Positions 1 through 6,899 of a stretch of 12,186 nt of DNA are shown piece after piece. The DNA comes from Actinomycetes bacterium (GTDB taxonomy: Bacteria > Actinomycetota > Actinomycetes > Propionibacteriales > Propionibacteriaceae). The stretch's first letter is position 1. Every line of letters begins with the position of its first letter. Location: contig JAEWIK010000050.1 of assembly GCA_023387135.1 (NCBI GenBank), positions 1 to 12,186 on the forward strand, in the 5' to 3' direction. The notes under the pieces were generated by a model. The model was not told where the DNA came from. It ran no database searches and saw only the letters and a program-made list of their open reading frames with translations. The position numbers and the translations under genes are program-made.

Positions 1-819
1 GGACGACACCGGCTCGACGGCCGCCTCTCCCAGCGCGGCGAGGGCTTCGACGACGCTCATCTGGCCCGCCCGTCCCGACCCCAGCAGGCCCGCGAGCCCG
101 GGGGCGGCGGCGGGCTCGCCGAGCCGCGCGAGCGCGTCCACCGCGGCGTCCACCACCTGCGGGTCGGGGTCGTCGAGCAGGTCGATCAGGACGGGGACCG
201 ACGCCGGCTCGCGGAGCTTGGAGAGCACCCGCACCGCCGCACGGCGCCGGGCAGGGTCGGCGTCGACAGCCCCTGCGAGGGCGACCTCGGCGGCGTCGGG
301 CCGCTGGGTGGCAGCCAGGACGAGCGCATCGCGGACGGCGGGATCGCTCTCCGACGTCATGGTGTCCAGCAACTCCGACGCCGGGGCCGAGGTGGGGGCC
401 AGCGCGGCCCGCAGCCTCACCCCCGGGTCCGGGTGGGCGAGCCGCGAACCGAGCGCGATGGCGTCGAGCACGTCGTCCCAGCGGCGTTCGGCGGTCGCCA
501 CGAGGCCGCGCAGGCGCTGGGCGAGCTTCTGCTCGTCGGCGATCCGCAGCTCGAGCGCCTCCAGGTGCGAACGGAGCGTCGCCGTCGCCTCGAGGTCGGG
601 ATCGTCGAGGGCGTCGGCGATCTCCTGCAGGCTCAGCCCGAGCGCCTTGAGGTTCTGGATCTGCAACAGCCGCAGCAGGTCGGCCTCGTCGTACAGCCTG
701 TAATCACCCCAACTGCGCGCCGACGGCACCAGCAGGCCGAGTTCGTCGTAGTGCCGCAACGTACGGGTCGTCAGGCCCGTGCGGTCGGCGACCTCCCCGA
801 TGCGCCACGTCCTGCCCAT
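1..819 (-). CDS. MerR-family transcriptional regulator with C-terminal HEAT-like repeats (C-terminus beyond left edge)
   Basis: Translating the minus strand from ATG at 819 gives 273 codons open to base 1, so the 3' end is outside the window. Residues 1-70 are a MerR winged helix: MGRTWRIGEVADRTGLTTRT, then LRHYDELGLLVPS and the wing YRLYDEADLLRL. Residues 71-115 look like the dimerisation helix. From about residue 120 there is no drug-binding or metal-binding domain. Instead at least four alpha-helical repeats follow, with units such as HPDPGVRLRAAL, ESDPAVRDALVLAA, DDPDPQVVDAAVDALARLG and PARRRAAVRVLSKL, which is the HEAT/PBS-lyase repeat pattern. MerR proteins normally bind and twist spaced promoters; here the effector part would be a protein-interaction solenoid (inference). 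It lies 65 bp downstream of the ABC exporter pair on the same strand, but has its own -10-like hexamer. Regulation of the exporter is possible but unproven. Confidence 0.88.
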   Translation of the reverse strand, partial: MGRTWRIGEVADRTGLTTRTLRHYDELGLLVPSARSWGDYRLYDEADLLRLLQIQNLKALGLSLQEIADALDDPDLEATATLRSHLEALELRIADEQKLAQRLRGLVATAERRWDDVLDAIALGSRLAHPDPGVRLRAALAPTSAPASELLDTMTSESDPAVRDALVLAATQRPDAAEVALAGAVDADPARRRAAVRVLSKLREPASVPVLIDLLDDPDPQVVDAAVDALARLGEPAAAPGLAGLLGSGRAGQMSVVEALAALGEAAVEPVSS

Positions 820-825
820 GCCGCC

Positions 826-831
826 ACCCTA
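826..831 (-). promoter_or_regulatory. Candidate -10 hexamer of the merR-HEAT gene (TAGGGT)
   Basis: On the minus strand TAGGGT (TANNNT type) is followed by six bases, GGCGGC, and then the ATG at 819. This spacing would put transcription start at or next to the ATG, giving a leaderless mRNA. No convincing -35 is visible. The same bases contain AGGG, so a weak Shine-Dalgarno role is an alternative reading. Confidence 0.45.
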
Positions 832-884
832 ATCGCCCGTCGCTCGCGGACGACAGGCGACGAACTGCCGAGGCCGGGCCGCCC

Positions 885-2969
885 TCAGGCGGCGTCGTCC
901 TCGGTGATCGCCGCCGCGAATTGCGCCTGGTAGAGGTCGTAGTAGTGGCCGTGCGCGGCGAGCAGGCCGTCGTGGGTGCCCTGCTCGACGATGGCGCCGT
1001 CCTCCATGACGAGGATCACGTCGGCGTCGCGGATGGTCGAGAGCCGGTGGGCGATCACGAAGCTCGTCCTGTCGGCGCGCAGTTCGCGCATCGCACGCTG
1101 CACCAGCAACTCGGTGCGGGTGTCGACCGACGAGGTGGCCTCGTCGAGGATGAGCAGCGACGGCTCCGACAGGAACGCCCTGGCGATGGTGATCAGCTGC
1201 TTCTCGCCCGCCGACAGGTTCGACGCCTCCTCGTTGATCACAGTGTCGTAGCCGTCGGGCAACGAGTGGACGAACCTGTCGACGTAGGCGGCCTTGGCGG
1301 CGGCGATGATCTCCGCCTCCGTGGCGCCCTCGCGGCCGTAGGCGATGTTGTCCCTGATGGTGCCGCTGAACAGCCAGGTGGCCTGCAGCACCATCCCGAT
1401 GGACTCGCGCAGCGTCCGCCTCGGCACCGTCGAGATGTCCACGCCGTCGAGCGTGATCCTGCCGCCCTGCAGGTCGTAGAACCTCAGGACGAGGTTGACC
1501 AGCGTGGTCTTGCCGGCACCCGTCGGTCCGACGATGGCGACCGTCGACCCGGGCTCTGCCACCAGCGACAGGTCCTCGATCAGCGGCTTGGCGGGGTCAT
1601 AAGCGAAGTGGACGTGCTCGAACTCGACCCTGCCGCGGGTGACCTCCAGCGTCCCGGCGGAGTCGGCGGGCTCCTCCTCGGCGTCCAGCACCTCGAAGAC
1701 GCGCTCGGCGGACGCGACGCCCGACTGCAGCAGGTTGGCCATGGAGGCCAACTGGGTGATCGGCTGGGTGAACATGCGCGAGTACTGGATGAACGCCTGG
1801 ACGGCGCCCAGGCCGAGCGTGCCGGAGGCTACCTGCAGGCCGCCGACGACGGCGATGACGACGTAGTTGAGGTTCCCGACGAAGAACATCACCGGCATGA
1901 TGATCCCGGAGATGAACTGCGCACCGAAGGACGCCTCGAAGAGCTCGGCGTTCTTCGCCTTGAAGGTGTCGAGGGTCTCGCGCTGGCGACCGAACACCTT
2001 GACCAGGTCGTGACCGGTGTAGGTCTCCTCGATCTGGGAGTTGAGCTCGCCGGTCGACTTCCACGTCTTGGCGAACAGCCGCTGCGACCGCTTGCCGATC
2101 ACCATGGTGAGCCCCATCGCGATGGGGATCGTGATGAGCGCCACCACAGCGAGCAGCGGCGACACGTAGAACATCATCACCAGGACGCCGAGCAGCAGGA
2201 AGACGTTCGACAGCACCTGCGCGAGCGTCTGCTGCAGCGACTGGGCGACGTTGTCCACGTCGTTGGTCACGCGGCTGAGCAGTTCGCCGCGGGGCTGGCC
2301 GTCGAAGTACTTCAGCGGCAGCCTGCTGAGCTTGTCGGAGACCTCCGAGCGGATGCGGTAGACCGAGCGCTGCACGATGCCGTTGATCATGAGGCCCGAC
2401 ACCCACCCGAACAGGCCCGAGACGAGGTAGAGCGCCGCCGCGAGCAGCAGCACCTCGCCGACGGCGGCGAAGTCGATGCCGGTGCCCTCGATGACGTGCC
2501 CGGTGAAGATGATGTCGGTGGCCCGGCCGAGGATCACAGGGCCGACGGCGCTCGACAGCGTGCTGAAGATCACCAGCAGCACGACGACGCCCACCTTGGG
2601 CAGCTCCGGCCGCAGGTGTCCCAGCAGGCGTCGCAGGGACGGGCCGAAGTCGATCGCCTTCTCGCCGGTGCCGCCGCCGCCCATCGGACCGTGCCCACCG
2701 CCGCGCGGCGGGCCGAACTGCGGACGGGCGTTGGCGCGCGCGGGACGGCGGACTCCCTTGCGGGGTTCGTCGGCGGGCCCTGTCGTCGCGCCGGCGTCGC
2801 CAGGGTCCAGGACGCCGCCGTCGACCTCTCCCTGCTCGGGCAGTTCCGTGACGCCGTCCGCGGTGGGGATCATGCCCTCGACGGGGTTCGCCACGAGGGC
2901 GGCGGCGTCGGACTCCGCGGCAGGGACGGGTGCCTTGTCCTCGACGGGTTCGGCGGTGTCGCGGCTCAT
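885..2969 (-). CDS. Heterodimeric ABC exporter, catalytic-Walker-B half-transporter (TMD-NBD fusion)
   Basis: This 694-residue protein has one exporter-type transmembrane domain followed by one ATPase domain. The first ~105 residues are an unusual hydrophilic extension: acidic to about residue 68, then Arg/Pro-rich, then Gly-rich. Membrane helices span roughly 125-400. In the nucleotide-binding domain the Walker A is GPTGAGKT (481-488), the Q-loop Gln is 529, the signature is LSAGE (585-589), the Walker B is LLILDE with catalytic Glu610, and the H-loop His is 641. The signature departs from LSGGQ while Glu and His are canonical, as expected for the partner that supplies the active Walker site in a TM287/288- or LmrCD-like heterodimer. 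The ATG at 2969 has GGAGG seven bases upstream and overlaps the previous gene's stop as ATGA, so translation is coupled. Family knowledge points to efflux of a lipophilic compound or lipid; the substrate cannot be read from the sequence. Confidence 0.93.
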   Translation of the reverse strand: MSRDTAEPVEDKAPVPAAESDAAALVANPVEGMIPTADGVTELPEQGEVDGGVLDPGDAGATTGPADEPRKGVRRPARANARPQFGPPRGGGHGPMGGGGTGEKAIDFGPSLRRLLGHLRPELPKVGVVVLLVIFSTLSSAVGPVILGRATDIIFTGHVIEGTGIDFAAVGEVLLLAAALYLVSGLFGWVSGLMINGIVQRSVYRIRSEVSDKLSRLPLKYFDGQPRGELLSRVTNDVDNVAQSLQQTLAQVLSNVFLLLGVLVMMFYVSPLLAVVALITIPIAMGLTMVIGKRSQRLFAKTWKSTGELNSQIEETYTGHDLVKVFGRQRETLDTFKAKNAELFEASFGAQFISGIIMPVMFFVGNLNYVVIAVVGGLQVASGTLGLGAVQAFIQYSRMFTQPITQLASMANLLQSGVASAERVFEVLDAEEEPADSAGTLEVTRGRVEFEHVHFAYDPAKPLIEDLSLVAEPGSTVAIVGPTGAGKTTLVNLVLRFYDLQGGRITLDGVDISTVPRRTLRESIGMVLQATWLFSGTIRDNIAYGREGATEAEIIAAAKAAYVDRFVHSLPDGYDTVINEEASNLSAGEKQLITIARAFLSEPSLLILDEATSSVDTRTELLVQRAMRELRADRTSFVIAHRLSTIRDADVILVMEDGAIVEQGTHDGLLAAHGHYYDLYQAQFAAAITEDDAA

Positions 2970-4699
2970 GCTGCCACCTCCGATGCCTTGAACTGGCTCT
3001 CCACGATCTCGGCGTACGTGGGACAGGTGTCGAGCAACTCGTCGTGGGTGCCGAGGCCCACGATGCGGCCCTCGTCGAGCACGACGATCTGGTGTGCGTT
3101 GCGGATCGTCGACACGCGCTGGGCCACCACGATGACTGCCGCCTCGGCGGTGACCGGGGCGAGCGCGGCCCGCAGGGCAGCGTCGGTGGCCACGTCGAGC
3201 GCGGAGAACGAGTCGTCGAAGATGTAGATCTCGGGTCTCTTCACCAGCGCCCGCGCTATCGAGAGTCGTTGTCGCTGGCCGCCCGAGACGTTGGTGCCGC
3301 CCTGGGAGATCGGCGAGTCGAGCCCTTCCGGCATGGCCTTGACGAAGTCCTTCGCCTGCGCGATCTCCAGCGCGTGCCACAGCTCGTCCTCGGTGGCGTC
3401 GGGCTTGCCGAGGCGCAGGTTGGAGGCGACGGTCCCGCTGAACAGGTACGGCTTCTGCGGCACCAGGCCGATCTGGCTCCACAGCAGGTCGGGGTCGAGC
3501 TCGCGGACGTCGACACCGTCGACCCTGATGGCGCCCGACGTGGTGTCGAACAACCGGGGGACGAGGTTCACCAGGGTCGACTTGCCGGCGCCCGTCGACC
3601 CGATGATCGCCGTCGTCCGGCCGGGGCTGACGGTGAAGTCGATCCCCGTGAGCACCGGGTGCTCGGCGCCCGGGTAGGCGAACGTCACGTCGTCGAACAC
3701 GACCTCGCCGTGACGGGTCACGGCCATGACGGGCGCTGTGGGCGGCACGACGGTCGACTCGGTGTCGAGCACCTCGTTGATGCGTCCGGCGGCCACCTGC
3801 GCGCGGGGCGCGATCATGAGCATCATCGTCGCCATCAGCACGCTGAAGAGGATCTGCATGAGGTAGGCGAGGTAGGCGGTGAGCTGCCCGACCTGGAGAT
3901 GGCCGTCGGCCACGCGCTGCGCGCCGAACCACAGCACGGCGATCTGCGACAGGTTCATGATGAACATGACCGCCGGGAACATGGTCATCATGTAGCGGCC
4001 CGCCTGCGTCGCAGTGTCGGCGAGGTCGTGGTTGGCCTTGTCGAAGCGGGCGGCCTCGGTCGGCTCCCTGACGAAGGCGCGGATGACCCGCAGGCCGGCG
4101 ATCTGCTCGCGCAGCACCCGGTTGAGGGCGTCCACACGGGCCTGCATGATCTTGAACATCGGCGTCATCTTGTGGATGAGGATCCCGATCAGGATGCCGA
4201 GCAGGATGACCGCGACGAGGATGATCCAGGACAGCCCGACGTCCTCGCGCAGCGCCATGAACACGCCGCCGATGGCGGTGAGCGGCGCCGACACGAACAT
4301 CAGGGCCGTCATCTGGACGAGCATCTGGACCTGCTGCACGTCGTTGGTGTTGCGGGTGATGAGGCTGGGAGCGCCGAACTTGCTGACCTCACGCGAGGAG
4401 AAGGTGAGCGCCTGGGAGAAGATCGCGTCCCTGACGTCGCGTCCGAAACTCATGGAGGTGCGGGAGCCGAACCAGGCGGCTCCCACCTGGCCGGCGATCT
4501 GGGCGAGCGTGACGGCGAGCATGACGCCGCCCAGCTGCCAGATCACCATGGTGTTGCCGGTCGCGACACCGTCATCGATGATCGAGGCGTTCAGCGACGG
4601 GAGGAACAGCGAGGCCACCGACTGGCCGAGCTGCAGCACGATGACCGCCACCAGGAACCAGGAGTAGGGCTTCAAGAAGCGGGTGAGAAGGCGAATCAC
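2966..4699 (-). CDS. Heterodimeric ABC exporter, degenerate-site half-transporter (TMD-NBD fusion)
   Basis: First gene of the exporter pair, 577 residues from the GTG at 4699. I chose this GTG because GGAG lies seven bases upstream and homologues typically begin IRLLxxxLxPY. An in-frame TTG at 4735 would add 12 residues but has no ribosome binding site. Transmembrane helices occupy about residues 10-300. In the ATPase domain (numbered from the TTG) the Walker A is GSTGAGKS (379-386), the Q-loop Gln is 427 and the signature VSGGQ is intact (483-487). The Walker B reads IYIFDDSF, with Asp508 in place of the catalytic Glu, and the H-loop has Gln539 (VVAQRVSTI) in place of His. These losses mark the degenerate half of a heterodimeric exporter; its intact signature would complete the active site of the downstream partner. 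Its stop overlaps the partner's start by four bases (ATGA). Confidence 0.93.
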   Translation of the reverse strand: MIRLLTRFLKPYSWFLVAVIVLQLGQSVASLFLPSLNASIIDDGVATGNTMVIWQLGGVMLAVTLAQIAGQVGAAWFGSRTSMSFGRDVRDAIFSQALTFSSREVSKFGAPSLITRNTNDVQQVQMLVQMTALMFVSAPLTAIGGVFMALREDVGLSWIILVAVILLGILIGILIHKMTPMFKIMQARVDALNRVLREQIAGLRVIRAFVREPTEAARFDKANHDLADTATQAGRYMMTMFPAVMFIMNLSQIAVLWFGAQRVADGHLQVGQLTAYLAYLMQILFSVLMATMMLMIAPRAQVAAGRINEVLDTESTVVPPTAPVMAVTRHGEVVFDDVTFAYPGAEHPVLTGIDFTVSPGRTTAIIGSTGAGKSTLVNLVPRLFDTTSGAIRVDGVDVRELDPDLLWSQIGLVPQKPYLFSGTVASNLRLGKPDATEDELWHALEIAQAKDFVKAMPEGLDSPISQGGTNVSGGQRQRLSIARALVKRPEIYIFDDSFSALDVATDAALRAALAPVTAEAAVIVVAQRVSTIRNAHQIVVLDEGRIVGLGTHDELLDTCPTYAEIVESQFKASEVAA

Positions 4700-4740
4700 G
4701 CGGCGGCTCCAGGAGACGGGAACCTCATCGGACAAGGCAC
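4696..4740 (-). other. Candidate 14-codon leader ORF in front of the ABC exporter operon
   Basis: A GTG at 4740 lies seven bases after a TACTCT hexamer and opens the frame (M)PCPMRFPSPGAAA, which stops with TGA at 4698-4696. That TGA overlaps the GTG start of the exporter gene as GTGA. An internal ATG at 4728 is in the same frame. The layout would suit a leaderless leader peptide translationally coupled to the exporter. There is no conservation evidence, and short open frames arise easily by chance. Confidence 0.25.
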
Positions 4741-4747
4741 TCGCACA

Positions 4748-4753
4748 AGAGTA
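4748..4753 (-). promoter_or_regulatory. Candidate -10 hexamer of the ABC exporter operon (TACTCT)
   Basis: TACTCT on the minus strand fits TANNNT. Transcription would begin about seven bases downstream, near 4740, giving a leader of roughly 40 bases to the GTG at 4699. No good -35 is seen at 17-18 bp upstream. It lies in the 186-bp gap between the MFS stop and the exporter start. Confidence 0.35.
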
Positions 4754-4820
4754 GTCACGCTGCCGACAAGAATTCGCACGCTGCCCATCCGCAGCTTTTC
4801 CCCCGCCCGGTCGTCCCTGC

Positions 4821-4851
4821 CCGCCCGGCCGGGGGTGCCGGGCCGGGGCGG
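4821..4851 (-). terminator. GC-rich hairpin downstream of the MFS transporter gene
   Basis: CCGCCCGGCC at 4821-4830 pairs with 4841-4851 allowing one bulged base; a competing perfect 7-bp stem uses 4823-4829 and 4837-4843. It sits 35 bases past the MFS stop. There is no T-tract, which is common in high-GC actinobacterial terminators, so the call is tentative. The flanking sequence up to 4885 holds nothing else I can name. Confidence 0.4.
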
Positions 4852-4885
4852 TGGCTCGCGTCCGCTCTGGTCGGGCGACGCGACG

Positions 4886-6211
4886 TCAGATGCTCCCCAG
4901 CGTTCCGCCCTCGGCAGTCCGGTCCCGCTCGCGGCGGACGGCGGGCAGGAAGCAGAGCGCGCCCAGCACGCTGAACCCGCCTCCGATGACCATCGCCACC
5001 GGGGTGGAGAGGCTGTCGGCAGTCCAGCCGAGCAGGGGAGAGGCCACCGCGAAGGCGAGGAACGACATCATCGAGGCCATCGACAGCACCGTCGTCCGGT
5101 TGTCGGCCGCCGCCTCCCGGTGGAGCAGCGCGCTGTAGACGGGACCGCCGGCGCCGTGCAGCCCGTAGGTGGCGAGGTAGGCGGCGATCAGCGCCGCGGG
5201 CCCGGCGACGAGCCCCATCCACACCGCGCCGAGCCCATTGAGGACGCGGGCGAGCAGCGCCGTCCGCGCGACCCCGAGCCTGCCCGAGACCAGGCCCGCC
5301 AGGCCGGCCCCGAGCGAGAACACCGCCCAGCCCGCCGAGGCGACGGGCCCCATGAGGGCGCCGGCCTGCGCAGGGCTCCCGACGAGTTCTTCGAGGCGGA
5401 TCGGGGTGAACGACTCGAAGACCACCATCGCCGCCGCCCAGAACGTCTCGACCAGCAGCAGCAGTCGCAGCACGCGGTTGTGCCGGGCGAGCGTCAGGCC
5501 GGTCGCGATGATCGCCGGTGCCCGGCGGGCGGCGGCCAGCGCGGCCCGGAAGCGACGCCGTGCGGGGCTCGGCAGGCCTTCGGCCGGGGCGTCGGGGCCT
5601 GTCGTCGCGGGTGACGTCCTGCCCGGCTCGACGAGCAGGAACGCGACCATCGCGAGATGGACCGCCGCGAGCGCCGCGTAGCAGACATAAGGCAGCGTCA
5701 GCGCCGACCACGCCGTCACCGGGTGCCACCACACGAGCCCGCCCGAGACCAGCGCGCCGGCCGCGATCGCCGCGCCCAGGACGGTGCCCTGCCGCGACAG
5801 CGTCCTGGCGACGTCGGCGCCGGGGCTGTTGACGTGGACCGCGTCGACGAACCAGGCCTCCAGCGGGCCGGAGTCCAGCGCGCGGAAGACGCCCATGGTG
5901 GCGGCCGCGATGGCGAACGCCCAGAAGGAACCGGCGACGCAGTAGAGCACCGCCGCGACCACCTGCAGGGCCGCCGCGAGGACGAGGACGGGGCGGCGTC
6001 CCACGGCGTCGGCTGTGCTGGCGGTGGGGAGTTCGAGAGCGAACACCACGATCCCCGCGACGGACGCGAGGGTGAGCGTCTCGGTGACGCTGAGCCCGCG
6101 CTCCAGCGGCAGCAGCGTGGTGAGCGGCACCACGAGGCCGACGGGGAACCACCGCGTGAAGGTCAGCAGCAGGAAGACCCGCCGCGCCGCGGCGGTGCTG
6201 AGCGGCTGCAT
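4886..6211 (-). CDS. Major facilitator superfamily (MFS) transporter
   Basis: This 441-residue integral membrane protein has about 12 hydrophobic helices. The loop between helices 2 and 3 carries the MFS motif A-like stretch TADAVGRRPVL (66-76). A long, positively charged cytoplasmic linker at about residues 195-230 (PARRRFRAALAAARR) separates the two six-helix halves. Length and layout fit a proton-coupled drug or metabolite efflux MFS protein; the substrate is unknown. The ATG at 6211 shares its A with the TGA of the upstream ArsR-like gene (TGATG), so the two are co-transcribed and translationally coupled. Only a weak GGA lies upstream, consistent with coupling. Control is expected from the ArsR-like regulator in front of it. 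Confidence 0.88.
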   Translation of the reverse strand: MQPLSTAAARRVFLLLTFTRWFPVGLVVPLTTLLPLERGLSVTETLTLASVAGIVVFALELPTASTADAVGRRPVLVLAAALQVVAAVLYCVAGSFWAFAIAAATMGVFRALDSGPLEAWFVDAVHVNSPGADVARTLSRQGTVLGAAIAAGALVSGGLVWWHPVTAWSALTLPYVCYAALAAVHLAMVAFLLVEPGRTSPATTGPDAPAEGLPSPARRRFRAALAAARRAPAIIATGLTLARHNRVLRLLLLVETFWAAAMVVFESFTPIRLEELVGSPAQAGALMGPVASAGWAVFSLGAGLAGLVSGRLGVARTALLARVLNGLGAVWMGLVAGPAALIAAYLATYGLHGAGGPVYSALLHREAAADNRTTVLSMASMMSFLAFAVASPLLGWTADSLSTPVAMVIGGGFSVLGALCFLPAVRRERDRTAEGGTLGSI

Positions 6212-6819
6212 CAGGCTTCCGCCTCGGGCGGGTCGTCGGCGTCCAGCGGGAAGTCGATCCAGTAGAGGTGGACGCGGCGGGCGGCAGGGTCGCCGTCGCC
6301 GGCGTGCCTGTACTTCGTCAGGACGGCGTCGAGGTCGGCCAGCATGTCGCGGGCCTGGTCGGTGGTCACGTTCACCCAGCCGTCGTTCATCCCGCTCACC
6401 GAGCGCCAGCCGGCCGGCCAGCTCTCGGAGACGTCGAGCCAGTGCGCGTACTCGAGGTCGAGCGTCCTGTGGTACTCGCGCACCAGCCAGCTCAGCGAGG
6501 TCTGCGCGTCCTCGTCGCCGGTGAAGGCGGCGTTGTCCCAGCTGTGGCTGTCGGTGGCGGCCCGCCAGATGCGCTCCTTGCCGCGTCCCTCGCCGGTGTC
6601 GGTGACCAGGCCCACCTCCTCGAGCTTGCGCAGGTGGTAGCTGGTGGCCCCGGTGTTCGTCGACAGCCTGGCAGCCAGCGCGGTGGCGGACGCCGGCCCT
6701 TCCCGACGCAGGGTCGAGAGCAGGCGCGAGCGCAGCGGAGACGCGAGGATCTTGACCGCCGTCGCGTCCAGTTCGAACTGCGAGTAGCCGGTGTCCTGCC
6801 TGGTGGTGCCTTCGTCCAT
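6211..6819 (-). CDS. ArsR-like winged helix-turn-helix regulator
   Basis: The protein has 202 residues from the ATG at 6819. Residues about 18-88 form an ArsR/HTH_20-type DNA-binding domain: AVKILASPLRSRLLSTLRRE, then ATALAARLSTNTGATSYH with LRKLEEVGLV, and a wing ending GKERIWRA. There are no Cys pairs typical of metal-sensing ArsR proteins. The C-terminal ~110 residues, rich in Trp and acidic residues (WLVREYHRTL, LDVSESWPAGW, VHLYWIDFPLDAD), match the extension seen in helix-turn-helix proteins encoded next to MFS transporters. Upstream in-frame starts at 6840 (ATG) and 6870 (GTG) exist, but they would put the promoter and its dyad inside the gene. The 6819 start lies six bases after a good -10 hexamer. 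Likely an autorepressor of itself and the MFS gene (inference). Confidence 0.87.
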   Translation of the reverse strand: MDEGTTRQDTGYSQFELDATAVKILASPLRSRLLSTLRREGPASATALAARLSTNTGATSYHLRKLEEVGLVTDTGEGRGKERIWRAATDSHSWDNAAFTGDEDAQTSLSWLVREYHRTLDLEYAHWLDVSESWPAGWRSVSGMNDGWVNVTTDQARDMLADLDAVLTKYRHAGDGDPAARRVHLYWIDFPLDADDPPEAEA

Positions 6820-6825
6820 GCGTCC

Positions 6826-6855
6826 ACAATAGGTGTGCATAATCTCTTTGCACAA
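6826..6855 (-). promoter_or_regulatory. Promoter of the arsR-MFS operon
   Basis: On the minus strand a -35 TTGTGC (6855-6850) is separated by 18 bases from the -10 TATTGT (6831-6826), which is followed by six bases and the ATG at 6819. This is the best-formed promoter in the window and predicts a leaderless transcript. Confidence 0.6.
6834..6854. promoter_or_regulatory. Inverted repeat (TGTGCA-N9-TGCACA), candidate operator
   Basis: Perfect 6-bp arms at 6834-6839 and 6849-6854 flank a 9-base AT-rich centre. The dyad covers the -35 and spacer of the arsR promoter, the classic place for a repressor site. A third, related element, TGTGTACGCAC, lies at 6860-6870 in the same divergent gap. The ArsR-like protein is the obvious candidate binder (inference). 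Confidence 0.5.
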
Positions 6856-6887
6856 GATCTGTGTACGCACCGGAATCGTCAGACCGA

Positions 6888-6893
6888 TACCCT
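6888..6893 (+). promoter_or_regulatory. Candidate -10 hexamer of lysS (TACCCT)
   Basis: TACCCT fits TANNNT and is followed by six bases before the GTG at 6900, which predicts a leaderless transcript. The AGG at 6894-6896 is a poor Shine-Dalgarno. No consensus -35 is visible. Confidence 0.42.
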
Positions 6894-6899
6894 AGGCCG

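Noticed and set aside
838..862. Inverted repeat CGTCGC/GCGACG as terminator of the ABC operon
   Set aside because: Six-bp arms with a 13-base loop and no T-tract; expected by chance in such GC-rich sequence.
4700..4735. TTG start at 4735 for the first ABC gene
   Set aside because: No Shine-Dalgarno and only about 5 bases from the predicted transcription start; the GTG at 4699 has GGAG at good spacing and matches the usual N-terminus of homologues.
921..5614. Very long open frames on the plus strand (for example 921-3227 and 2930-5614)
   Set aside because: They lie antisense to the ABC and MFS genes, encode His/Asp/Arg/Gly-rich low-complexity protein with no recognisable domain, and are the usual shadow frames of high-GC coding DNA.
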